From: Cohnella sp. AR92
Lineage (GTDB): Bacteria; Bacillota; Bacilli; Paenibacillales; Paenibacillaceae
Direction of reading: 5' to 3'
Assembly: GCF_003990975.1 (NCBI RefSeq)
Contig: NZ_RZJR01000010.1
Span: 114,132-178,131, forward strand
DNA length: 64,000 nucleotides
The notes beneath the pieces are model-generated. The model did no database searches and was not told the DNA's origin. It was given only the letters and a program-made list of their open reading frames with translations. The position numbers and the translations under genes were made by a program. This document shows, piece after piece, positions 44,329 through 51,558 of the stretch; position 1 is the first letter of the stretch, and every line of letters begins with the position of its first letter.

Positions 44329-44760
44329 ATGGAGAGGAATCCTGCGCTGTTCAATAATCAAGAATTAGGCGAGAGGCGGAACGGGAAACCGGAGGAGAAG
44401 CCGATCCGGTGGGATGACGATACGATTCCGGGTTTCCCGTTCAAGGTCGCCGATGTAAGCGGAGCCGCCCAACGAATGGTTGTCTATAAGAACGCAGACC
44501 TGTCTATTGAATTGTCTATCCGAATTGCCTATAGCGAATATGATCTGGGAGAGGAACTGCTATGCTGGAACGGTCTCTCCTCTGCCGGAGATCCGGCTTC
44601 TTCGACTGCCGCGCATGTGGATATCGGGATCTATAGTCATCGCAACTATATCGTCACCGTTATTCAGAAGTCCGTCCGCGACGCGAGCCCGGAAGTAACG
44701 AGAACAGCGGCGCTGACCGTCCTTCGGAGAGTCGCCGGTAAACAAGCGGCCCTGATATAG
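44329..44760 (+). CDS. Small protein of unknown function
   Basis: 143 residues, soluble, acidic-polar N-terminus (ERRNGKPEEKPIRWDDD) then a compact-looking region (FPFKVADVSGAAQRMVVYK, SHRNYIVTVIQKSV). AAGGAG is present but 13 bases before the ATG. No motif recognised. It stands between the PlsY-like gene and an ECF sigma factor with gaps of 73 and about 186 bases. Confidence 0.65.
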   Translation: MERNPALFNNQELGERRNGKPEEKPIRWDDDTIPGFPFKVADVSGAAQRMVVYKNADLSIELSIRIAYSEYDLGEELLCWNGLSSAGDPASSTAAHVDIGIYSHRNYIVTVIQKSVRDASPEVTRTAALTVLRRVAGKQAALI

Positions 44761-44946
44761 AATGCTCTCCGCCTTCTAGCAGACAAGCCAAGAATGCCAT
44801 GCCTCAGCGCCCCCTATTCTTTTTGTCATTTTGGAATAAATAGATACAACATAAGACAAAAGGATCATGTATAATTCTATAGTAGGGCGATGTGAGATTA
44901 GGTAATAGGCAACTTGGCGGTCAGGCGGAAGGGAGCATCTATCGGA

Positions 44947-45540
44947 ATGGCGAGTCCACTTATGCTCCTCATGGCGGAGGACTTCGAGGGGATGTCCCCA
45001 TCTATCCAGAAGGAGATCTTTCGGGAGTATTATGAGCTTGTCTACGGGTTAATTATCTATCTGGTGAAGGACCATGCGACGACGGAGGACCTCATTCAAG
45101 AAACATTCCTCCACGTTCTGAAGAAGATGCCTTCGATCGATAGCGAAGTCAAGTTTAAAGGCTGGATTCGAACGGTGGTCAAGAATCGAGTCTATACATA
45201 TCTAAAGAGAAATCGGAAAATCCGAGACGAGATGGCCGATGACCGTACGGTTTTTCTGGACAACCTGGTCTTCGTCAGCCCGATGGGCTCGACGGAATCG
45301 GAGATCGAGCTGAAGATCATGACGGAAGAGATCGGCCGATGTCTGCAAGAGCTGAAGCCCGAATACCAAGCGCTCATTGAGTTGAGATGGAAGCAGGAGC
45401 TCAGTTACAAAGAGATGGCGGCTATGCTGGATACGAACGAGTCCACGGTCAAGCATAAGCTCCATCGGGCAAGAGAAGCCGTGAAGAAGAGATTCGTTAA
45501 GTTGTGGGGGGAGCAAGCGGATGCAAGACGAATTCGATAA
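44947..45540 (+). CDS. ECF-type sigma factor (sigma-70 family)
   Basis: 197 residues. Region 2 is EIFREYYELVYGLIIYLVKD with DLIQETFLHVLKKM, followed by FKGWIRTVVKNRVYTYLKR. Region 4 is LKPEYQALIELRWKQELSYKEMAAML with STVKHKLHRAREAVKKR (each seen in parts). The ATG 44947 follows GAAGGGA; upstream TTG 44914 is possible. A TATAAT lies at 44870-44875. The 3' end overlaps the next gene, its probable anti-sigma factor, by 20 bases. Target genes unknown. Confidence 0.9.
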   Translation: MASPLMLLMAEDFEGMSPSIQKEIFREYYELVYGLIIYLVKDHATTEDLIQETFLHVLKKMPSIDSEVKFKGWIRTVVKNRVYTYLKRNRKIRDEMADDRTVFLDNLVFVSPMGSTESEIELKIMTEEIGRCLQELKPEYQALIELRWKQELSYKEMAAMLDTNESTVKHKLHRAREAVKKRFVKLWGEQADARRIR

Positions 45541-46321
45541 CCTGTTCGATGCCGCGTTCGCTGAAGCTGCCAAGAAGCAGACCCTCGCGCCAAGCTCCGA
45601 CCCGTTATGGGAGAAGACGCAACGAGCATTAAGGAAGCGCCGTACCCGGAGAAATCGACTGAGAAGCTTGCCGCTGATCGCGTTTTCCTTCCTGCTCGGT
45701 GCGCTTCTTTTCGGTACCCCCATGGCTTCCGATGCGTTCAGTCCGTTCTTCCAGGAAGTCAAGTCGTTACCGGGTGGAGTGGTCAAGGTCATCTTCGGGT
45801 CTTCGTCCGGCAAGGAGATCGATGCGAAGACGGCGCCTCCCCCGGAATTTGAAGCTCCTCCATTGGTTAATTCGGATGGCATTCCGGAAGGAATGGAAGT
45901 TCCGAATTCGCGGCCCCGTTCCGAGAACTTCTCCGGATGGGAAGAAATCCGATCGTTGTACGACGGGATAGCTCCGGATAACTCCACGATTCCGGAAGGC
46001 TACAAGCTTCTTAAGGTAGAAGCCAAATTCGACTCCAAGAGCGGGGCTCTTCTAATGGCGACTGGGATCTATCAATCGGACGCAGGGAGCCTGTTTACGA
46101 TCATGACGTTCAAAAGAGAAAAGAATGAAGTCTTCAATTCGGAATACAAGGAAACAGACGGGACGTTGGAGAAGCTGAAAATCCATGGCTATGAAGCGTT
46201 TCTCTTCATCACATTGGATGGAACCTCGAGCCTGGAATGGGTGACCGGAAGCTGGAGAATCGCGATTGTCGGTCAATTGCAACGCGATGAGCTGATCGAG
46301 ATCGGCAAAGGAATCCAATAG
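45521..46321 (+). CDS. Probable membrane anti-sigma factor, DUF4367-like extracytoplasmic domain
   Basis: 266 residues. A cytoplasmic N-terminus of about 47 residues ends in a basic run (RKRRTRRNRLR), then one membrane segment (LPLIAFSFLLGALLFG), then an outside domain with the DUF4367 look (IPEGYKLLKVEAKFDS, GYEAFLFITLDGTSSLEWV, GSWRIAIVGQL). Overlap with the sigma gene by 20 bases and this topology point to control of that sigma factor. Followed by a terminator. Confidence 0.82.
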   Translation: MQDEFDNLFDAAFAEAAKKQTLAPSSDPLWEKTQRALRKRRTRRNRLRSLPLIAFSFLLGALLFGTPMASDAFSPFFQEVKSLPGGVVKVIFGSSSGKEIDAKTAPPPEFEAPPLVNSDGIPEGMEVPNSRPRSENFSGWEEIRSLYDGIAPDNSTIPEGYKLLKVEAKFDSKSGALLMATGIYQSDAGSLFTIMTFKREKNEVFNSEYKETDGTLEKLKIHGYEAFLFITLDGTSSLEWVTGSWRIAIVGQLQRDELIEIGKGIQ

Positions 46322-46327
46322 AGAGAA

Positions 46328-46367
46328 GGCCGTGCCTGCAGCTAATCGATTCGCTGCGGGCACGGCC
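46328..46367. terminator. Terminator between convergent genes
   Basis: 15-bp stem GGCCGTGCCTGCAGC (46328-46342) with GCTGCGGGCACGGCC (46353-46367), one wobble, 10-base loop. T-runs are weak (TCTCTGCTTCT). Confidence 0.7.
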
Positions 46368-46387
46368 TCTCTGCTTCTAGGATCGCC

Positions 46388-46864
46388 TTAGCCGACAAGC
46401 AGGCTGCTCGTATAGGCCACGGCCGACTCGGTCGTGGCTCCTTGCTTCGCATAATGAGTAACCTTGCCGCGATAATAGTAACCGGAAGGGGTCGATAGGT
46501 TGGCAAAGTCCGAGAAGTTGCTGCTATTGGCTGCCTTGATCGTGACGGCCGACCCTATATCTACCCAATCCGAGCCGGTCCATCGTTGCAGCTGAATGAC
46601 CGCTCCCAATTCGGAGACGACGGACTTCGATTGCGTAACCGCGCTAATCTTCGACGTCTGGTTGCCATTATCCGTCATTCCTACATTCGAATACGAGAGG
46701 TACGTATATCCCGTATAGGATGTGTAAGGGATGACCTCGACCGGAGGCGCGGATGTTAACGGCATTGTCGCGGCCCGAGCGATTGGCGAAGCCCAGAAGA
46801 AAGCAAGGGCGGCGATCATAAAGGTCATAAGCAACGGGCGGCGAAGCGGCTGCAAGCTGGACAT
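46388..46864 (-). CDS. Small secreted protein of unknown function
   Basis: 158 residues from the ATG at 46864, which follows GGAGGAG by five bases; an ATG at 46879 would place that site inside the coding region. Signal peptide to about ARAA (residues 1-32), then a Ser/Thr/Tyr-rich beta-type domain (TGYTYLSYSNVGMTDNG, SGYYYRGKVTHYAKQG) ending SLLVG. Similar short secreted proteins are common in Bacillales, function unknown. Confidence 0.75.
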   Translation of the reverse strand: MSSLQPLRRPLLMTFMIAALAFFWASPIARAATMPLTSAPPVEVIPYTSYTGYTYLSYSNVGMTDNGNQTSKISAVTQSKSVVSELGAVIQLQRWTGSDWVDIGSAVTIKAANSSNFSDFANLSTPSGYYYRGKVTHYAKQGATTESAVAYTSSLLVG

Positions 46865-47062
46865 GGGGAACTCCTCCAATCATCATTGAATTCACCATGT
46901 AAACACTGGAACCAAGACGGAAGTTGCATGGTTTATCGAAAAAAAGAAAATAAAGTCGAATAATTGGGGAATAGATCGAATGAGTAGGAGCGATTCGCCC
47001 TATCTTCCTCTTAATCTAGCGTGCCGAATGGATGATCGCCGATTGCTTCTCGTGGAACGACA

Positions 47063-47098
47063 GAAGCCGAGGCTGCGTCTTAATGCAGCCTCGGCTTC
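47063..47098 (-). terminator. Terminator of the siderophore-binding lipoprotein gene
   Basis: 14-bp perfect stem GAAGCCGAGGCTGC (47063-47076) with GCAGCCTCGGCTTC (47085-47098), 8-base loop, 12 bases after the stop. The T-run on the minus strand is weak. Confidence 0.75.
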
Positions 47099-47110
47099 AT
47101 GGGGAGGGGC

Positions 47111-48121
47111 TTATTTGACGACGCTCTTCAGGACGTTGTCGATGATCTGGCTGTTGGCGATGGTACCCGTATAGAGCCAGCTCGTCTCCGGGCCGAACTC
47201 GTAGACGTGCCCGTTCTTGACCGCCGGAATGTTCTGCCAGACCGCGCTCTTCAGCTCTTCGCTAGCCGCGCCGTCGCTGTTGATCAGGAAGAGATGATCC
47301 GCATCCAGCGTAGCGAGCTTCTCGAGCGAGACGGCCCGCCAGTTGCCCGTCCCTTCCGCCGAGATCTCCTTCACGAGATTCGGAACGTTCATGCCGAGAT
47401 CGCCGTACAGCACGGCGCCGGCGGACAGGTCGTCGCTGACCATGTAGAAGTTCTTGGCGACGAGCCAGATCGCGGCGGCGGATTGCGTGCCGATGGACGC
47501 TTGGATCTTCTCCTTCGCATCCTTCGCCTTGGCGTCATAGCCGTCCAGCGCCTGCTGGGCTTCCGAGCTCTTGCCGAGAACTTCGCCCACCTTCAGAAGC
47601 TCCTGTCTCCAGTCGTTGTTCTCCTCCGCGCCGACGACATAAGTGGGAGCGATCTTGCTGTATTGGGCGTACTTATCGCCTTCGACCAGAGAAGCGGAAT
47701 CCATGATGATCAGGTCCGGCGAGAAGCTGGCGACTTCCTCGAAGGGCAGGTCGTAGGAGATCTTGGGTACGTCTTTGAGGCTGCTCTGGAGGTAATCTTG
47801 AATGCCGTTCGGCACCGACCATTGAGCGGCCGGAGTAACGCCCAGCGCGACAAGGTTGTCTTCCAGGTAGGAAGCGATAATGCGCTGCGGATTGGCGGGG
47901 ATCGTCACCTTGTTGCCGAGAGCGTCGGTCAAAGTGCGGTCCGCCGCCGGAGCGGACTCGGAAGCGGATGGAGAAGCGGCGGCGGAAGCCGGCGCCGATG
48001 CGCTTGGAGACGGCGATTCCCCCGCGTTATTGTTATTGTTGCCGCATGCGCCGAGAACGGTCGCGATCGCGAGCAGCCCCGCCGCTGCGGCAGCTCTTTT
48101 TTTACCTTTGCGTGTAAGCAC
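47111..48121 (-). CDS. Iron-siderophore ABC transporter substrate-binding lipoprotein
   Basis: About 336 residues from a GTG at 48121, which follows GGGGGATT by about six bases. Lipobox VLGAC with Cys26, a Ser/Ala/Pro linker, then a class III (FhuD/FecB/BtuF) binding fold beginning RTLTDALGNKVTIPANPQRI. SFSPDLIIMDS and the C-terminal TGTIANSQIIDNVLKSV fit the family. A longer frame reaches 48202, but that start lies inside the Fur box. No permease genes adjoin, so the rest of the importer is elsewhere. Confidence 0.9.
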   Translation of the reverse strand: MLTRKGKKRAAAAAGLLAIATVLGACGNNNNNAGESPSPSASAPASAAASPSASESAPAADRTLTDALGNKVTIPANPQRIIASYLEDNLVALGVTPAAQWSVPNGIQDYLQSSLKDVPKISYDLPFEEVASFSPDLIIMDSASLVEGDKYAQYSKIAPTYVVGAEENNDWRQELLKVGEVLGKSSEAQQALDGYDAKAKDAKEKIQASIGTQSAAAIWLVAKNFYMVSDDLSAGAVLYGDLGMNVPNLVKEISAEGTGNWRAVSLEKLATLDADHLFLINSDGAASEELKSAVWQNIPAVKNGHVYEFGPETSWLYTGTIANSQIIDNVLKSVVK

Positions 48122-48174
48122 AGTGAATCCCCCTAGAATCTTGTTTGTATCGGTTCCTCGTTCAATGGAGTTTA

Positions 48175-48195
48175 TGATAACAATTCTCATTATCA
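48175..48195 (-). promoter_or_regulatory. Fur box
   Basis: TGATAACAATTCTCATTATCA fits the 7-1-7 Fur consensus TGATAAT-N-ATTATCA closely. It lies about 55 bases before the GTG start of the siderophore-binding protein, predicting iron repression. Confidence 0.85.
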
Positions 48196-48243
48196 ATATC
48201 AATACTTTTTTGGATTGTTGCGCAAGATGACATACATAAGAAA

Positions 48244-48272
48244 ATCCTCCCCAGAAAGATTCTGAGGAGGAT
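48244..48272 (-). terminator. Terminator of the Pro-rich gene
   Basis: 13-bp stem (48244-48256 with 48260-48272, one wobble), 3-base loop. On the minus strand it is followed by TTTTCTTA. Confidence 0.8.
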
Positions 48273-48291
48273 GAATATACCGAATTTCCTA

Positions 48292-48648
48292 TTAGAAACA
48301 GCTGAAGGAAGAAATTTGTCTCAGGTCAAGGCCGGAGAACACCCAGTTCCTGCCGGTCCAGCGAAAGCCGGAGACCGAAGTGCGGCCGACGAAGACGGGG
48401 TAGAACCAGAACCCGGGTCCGAAGGTCGGCCAGATGTAGGTGTTGCGGAACAAGCAGAAGGAGATCGCTCCGGGGTCGACTGCAAGCGGGGTAGCGGCGG
48501 GCTTCGGCGGGGGAGATAGAGGCGGCGGTGCGGTAGGGGGCTGGGCTCCTTGCCCGCCGATTGGCGGGGCAGGAGGCGGCGGGGTCCCTGGCCCGCCGAA
48601 TGGCGGCAATTGAGGGCCAACAGGCCCAAACGGAGGCATAAAGGCCAA
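48292..48648 (-). CDS. Proline-rich small protein with conserved-looking C-terminal domain
   Basis: 118 residues. The first half is Pro/Gly-rich (PPPPAPPIGGQGAQPP); the second half is a compact aromatic domain (WPTFGPGFWFYPVFVGRTS, GFRWTGRNWVFSGLDLR) with two Cys. The start is probably TTG 48648, nine bases after GAGGAG, since an in-frame stop lies just upstream; ATG 48639 is the alternative. No signal peptide. Surface or spore-coat location is a guess from composition. Confidence 0.7.
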   Translation of the reverse strand: MAFMPPFGPVGPQLPPFGGPGTPPPPAPPIGGQGAQPPTAPPPLSPPPKPAATPLAVDPGAISFCLFRNTYIWPTFGPGFWFYPVFVGRTSVSGFRWTGRNWVFSGLDLRQISSFSCF

Positions 48649-48719
48649 ACCAATTCACTCCTCGTCGGGTTTCGGATATCGTTGCTTCCATTCACGTTGC
48701 GGCTTAGGCGTCGACTTTT

Positions 48720-49046
48720 TTATAACAAAGAGATGGTCAGCAAATTAAACAAAACAAGCGGAAGAACGAAGTTGCTGTAGGGATTGGCGGCAGGAAAGGC
48801 ACCCGGGAAAAAGGCTCGGGAGTGCCCTTCCGTCGACAGCCTCAGGTAAAGGATTCCTTTGTCGCAATGGGCGATATGGCCTTCGAACACGTCGCCGTCC
48901 GTCGTCTCCACCTTGACCAGCTTATGCGTATGCGGCAGGCAGAGGCGGTGGACATGATCTTGCAGGGACTTCAGGTGCTGAACCAATTGGGGCTCCGGCC
49001 GATAAATGACGGTGGGCTCGGAACGCTCGGCAACAGGCAAGCTCAT
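48720..49046 (-). CDS. Small protein of unknown function, possible Sm-like/SH3-type beta barrel
   Basis: 108 residues. Start at 49046, eight bases after GGAGG. The central stretch HKLVKVETTDGDVFEGHIAH and KGILYLRLST has the alternating pattern of a small Sm-like barrel that binds RNA or polymers; this is pattern-based only. The C-terminus is hydrophobic (NFVLPLVLFNLLTISLL) and could touch the membrane. The frame is open far upstream, but that part is antisense to the dipeptidase gene. It diverges from the dipeptidase across 141 bases. Confidence 0.65.
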   Translation of the reverse strand: MSLPVAERSEPTVIYRPEPQLVQHLKSLQDHVHRLCLPHTHKLVKVETTDGDVFEGHIAHCDKGILYLRLSTEGHSRAFFPGAFPAANPYSNFVLPLVLFNLLTISLL

Positions 49047-49187
49047 TGGATTAACCTCCGATCGTTCAAGCGTAACTTGGAAATATTGTATGCGAATGCC
49101 CAGCCAGGGGTGATTGGAGAGTCGCATCGCAAGCGCAACAGTGGTAAAATCGATGAAGAGATCGGCAAGGTGAAAGGGGTAAGCGCG

Positions 49188-50570
49188 TTGAGCAACTATG
49201 AACGATATTTCGCCGACAAGCGGGAGGAGCACTTGAGCGAGTTGAAGGAATGGCTGTCCATTCCCAGCATCTCGGCCCTCTCCGAACATAAGAAAGATAT
49301 CCAAGCAGCGGCAAGCTGGCTGGCGGACGCCTTGAAGCGCGCGGGAATGGAGACGGTGGAGATCCTGGAGACGAAGGGGCATCCGATCGTCTACGCGGAG
49401 CGCATGAAGGCTCCCGGCCGTCCGACTCTGTTGATATACGGACATTACGACGTTCAGCCGGTCGACCCGCTGAATCTATGGACGACGCCTCCGTTCGAGC
49501 CCGACATTCGAGACGGCAAGCTGTACGCCCGCGGCGCAACGGACGATAAAGGCCAGCTGTTCCTTCATATTAAAGCGGTGGAGGCGATTCTCCGCGAGGA
49601 AGGCGAGCTTCCGGTCAACATCAAGTTCTGCATCGAAGGGGAAGAAGAGATTTCCGGCGAGAGCCTTCCCGAGTTCCTGAAGGCGAACAAGGAGAAGGTG
49701 GCGGCGGATGCGGTCATCATCTCCGATTCTTCGCTGCTGGAGCCTGGCAAGCCGTCGATCTGCACGGGGCTGCGCGGGTTGTGCTCGCTGGAGGTAACGG
49801 TGTCGACGGCGAAGACGGACCTGCACTCCGGACTGTACGGAGGGGCGGTTCCTAATGCGCTTCATGCCCTTATCTCGCTACTGGACACCCTGCACGACGA
49901 GAAGGGGAGGGTGACGGTCGAAGGCTTCTATGAAGGAGTGCCGGAGCTGACGGACCTGGAGAAAGCCGATCTGGCCAGCTACAATCCGGACGAGAAGAAG
50001 CTGGCGGCAGACCTCGGACTCGACGCTCTCTATGGCGAGGAAGGCTTCTCGTTCACGGAGCGCACCGGCGCAAGGCCGACGCTGGAGCTGAACGGAGTAT
50101 GGGGCGGCTTCCAAGGAGAAGGAACGAAGACCGTCATTCCGAAGGAAGCGCACGCCAAGATTACCTGCCGTCTCGTCGGAACCCAGGATCCGCAGAAGAC
50201 GCTGGACCGGGTGGAGAGCCATCTGAAGGCGAACGTCCAGAAGGGAGCGAAGGTGCGCGTCGAGCAAGGCGAGAGAGCGAACGCCTTCACGTGCGATCCT
50301 TCCGATCCGATGCTTCAACTGGCCGCCGACGCTTACGAAGAAGTGTACGGCAAGCGCGCGGTGTTCACGAAGGACGGCGGGTCGATTCCGGTCGTAGCCA
50401 CCTTCTCCCGCGTGGTCGAAGCCCCCGTCGTGATAATGGGCTTCGGCCTCCCGGACGAGAACCTGCATGCGCCGGATGAGCACTTGAATCTGGTTAACTT
50501 CGACAAGGGCTTGCTGACTCTCGTTCGGTATTTGCACAAGACGGCGAAGGTGGAGCCCTCCCGGAAGTAA
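49188..50570 (+). CDS. M20-family dipeptidase/metallopeptidase
   Basis: 460 residues from TTG 49188, eight bases after AAAGGGG; this length matches the family, while the longer open frame to 48822 overlaps the divergent gene. Two-zinc site residues are visible: His in LIYGHYDVQP, the bridging Asp in YARGATDDKGQ, Glu-Glu in CIEGEEEISG, Asp in ISDSS and the C-terminal His in FGLPDENLHAPDE. The inserted dimerisation domain is present (TDLHSGLYGGAVPN). It hydrolyses dipeptides or similar amides in the cytoplasm. Confidence 0.92.
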   Translation: MSNYERYFADKREEHLSELKEWLSIPSISALSEHKKDIQAAASWLADALKRAGMETVEILETKGHPIVYAERMKAPGRPTLLIYGHYDVQPVDPLNLWTTPPFEPDIRDGKLYARGATDDKGQLFLHIKAVEAILREEGELPVNIKFCIEGEEEISGESLPEFLKANKEKVAADAVIISDSSLLEPGKPSICTGLRGLCSLEVTVSTAKTDLHSGLYGGAVPNALHALISLLDTLHDEKGRVTVEGFYEGVPELTDLEKADLASYNPDEKKLAADLGLDALYGEEGFSFTERTGARPTLELNGVWGGFQGEGTKTVIPKEAHAKITCRLVGTQDPQKTLDRVESHLKANVQKGAKVRVEQGERANAFTCDPSDPMLQLAADAYEEVYGKRAVFTKDGGSIPVVATFSRVVEAPVVIMGFGLPDENLHAPDEHLNLVNFDKGLLTLVRYLHKTAKVEPSRK

Positions 50571-50592
50571 AAGAGGCATTAGGATTTTAACG

Positions 50593-50634
50593 AGGCGCAG
50601 TTCCCCCGAGAATAGAGGATGGGGGACTGTGCCT
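50593..50634 (+). other. Stem-loop between the dipeptidase and GntR genes
   Basis: AGGCGCAGTTCCCCC (50593-50607) pairs with GGGGGACTGTGCCT (50621-50634), with one bulge and one wobble. No T-run follows, so it is either a weak terminator or a structured leader of the GntR mRNA. Confidence 0.4.
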
Positions 50635-50658
50635 GATTGATGCAGCGACTATAGGAAG

Positions 50659-51324
50659 ATGGGATCGGGGACAATGGTGAATCGAGTAGATACTCACGAA
50701 TTCGGGGAGTCGCTCCCACAGCAGATTTACAAGATGATCTTGAAGAAAATCATCGCCAAGGAGATCAAGGCGGGGGAGAAGATCGTCGAGGAAGACATCG
50801 CCCGCGAATTGAACACGAGCCGCGCTCCGGTACGCGAAGCGCTCTATTTGCTTCAGATAGACGGCATTGTCGAGCGGCTTCCGAGACGGGGAACCGTGGT
50901 CAAGACGTTCTCGGAGAAGGAGATCGAGGAATACAATCGGGTCGCCTTGGAGCTGATTCGGATCGCGATCGATTATTCGCGCGAGAAGTGGAACGAGTCG
51001 AATCGAGCTCAATTGGCCCAGTACGCGGACGAGGTCCAGGCGGCCTTCGAACGGCAGGACGTGATCGAATACGAGACGATTGCCGGCTATATGCTTCTGT
51101 TTATTTTCCGCGTGGCTGACAACAAAGCGTTGATCCGGCTGTACGAGACAGCGATGAATATCTTGGACGTATTCGTGCAGGTTCGTTGGACCCGGCGTTT
51201 GATGGGCAGCTTCCATGCCAAGCTGGTCGACCTGCCGGCGGCGATTCTGGAGTCGGACTTCGAGAGAGCGAAGCAGGCGGCCCGGGAGGCGCTGGACGAA
51301 GGGGTCAATCTATCGGAGGCTTAA
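50659..51324 (+). CDS. GntR-family transcriptional regulator (FadR/FCD type)
   Basis: 221 residues. Winged-helix DNA-binding domain at about 15-80: KIVEEDIARELNTSRAPVREAL, then LQIDGIVERLPRRGTVV. An all-helical ligand-binding domain (FCD) of about 130 residues follows. Starts at 50659 or 50674 are both possible; the ribosome site is only fair. Members of this group sense carboxylic acids. Nearest targets could be the dipeptidase upstream or the orphan promoter at 51412. Confidence 0.88.
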   Translation: MGSGTMVNRVDTHEFGESLPQQIYKMILKKIIAKEIKAGEKIVEEDIARELNTSRAPVREALYLLQIDGIVERLPRRGTVVKTFSEKEIEEYNRVALELIRIAIDYSREKWNESNRAQLAQYADEVQAAFERQDVIEYETIAGYMLLFIFRVADNKALIRLYETAMNILDVFVQVRWTRRLMGSFHAKLVDLPAAILESDFERAKQAAREALDEGVNLSEA

Positions 51325-51411
51325 GCGGGAACGGAGGCATAGGGAGAAGGGGAAAATGGAACCTTTGCCTCGGGGATGAAGATACGGAAAATTCTTAGTA
51401 TCGTCAAACTC

Positions 51412-51440
51412 TTAACAAATTGTCGACAATCGACTATAAA
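51412..51440 (+). promoter_or_regulatory. Orphan promoter with a 12-bp palindrome in its spacer
   Basis: TTAACA (51412-51417), exactly 17 bases, TATAAA (51435-51440). The spacer contains the perfect palindrome ATTGTCGACAAT (51419-51430), a likely operator. No protein gene follows on this strand before the terminator at 51515. Confidence 0.55.
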
Positions 51441-51446
51441 TTCCGG

Positions 51447-51547
51447 TCGATGACGGCTTCCTCAGCTTCAAGACGAAATAAGCAGACGGGAATATAGAGG
51501 ATTTGGCAGACAAAGGGCAGCCGCGAACATGCGCGGCTGCCCTTCTT
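51447..51547 (+). ncRNA. Candidate small RNA of about 100 nt
   Basis: Inferred only from a well-spaced promoter (51412-51440) followed by a strong terminator (51515-51547) with no credible reading frame between: the one short ATG frame has no ribosome site. It lies in the 234-base gap between the GntR and SNF2 genes. Confidence 0.3.
51515..51547. terminator. Terminator downstream of the SNF2 gene and of the orphan promoter
   Basis: 11-bp perfect stem GGGCAGCCGCG (51515-51525) with CGCGGCTGCCC (51532-51542), 6-base loop. Followed by TTCTT on the plus strand and TTTGTC on the minus strand. Confidence 0.8.
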
Positions 51548-51558
51548 GGCGTTGCGGC

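Noticed and set aside
48822..49187. N-terminal extension of the M20 dipeptidase
   Set aside because: It overlaps the divergent small gene at 48720-49046 and gives a protein far longer than the family; TTG 49188 has the proper ribosome site.
49047..49445. Upstream extension of the minus-strand small gene at 48720
   Set aside because: It would be antisense to the start of the dipeptidase gene; a strong GGAGG site precedes 49046.
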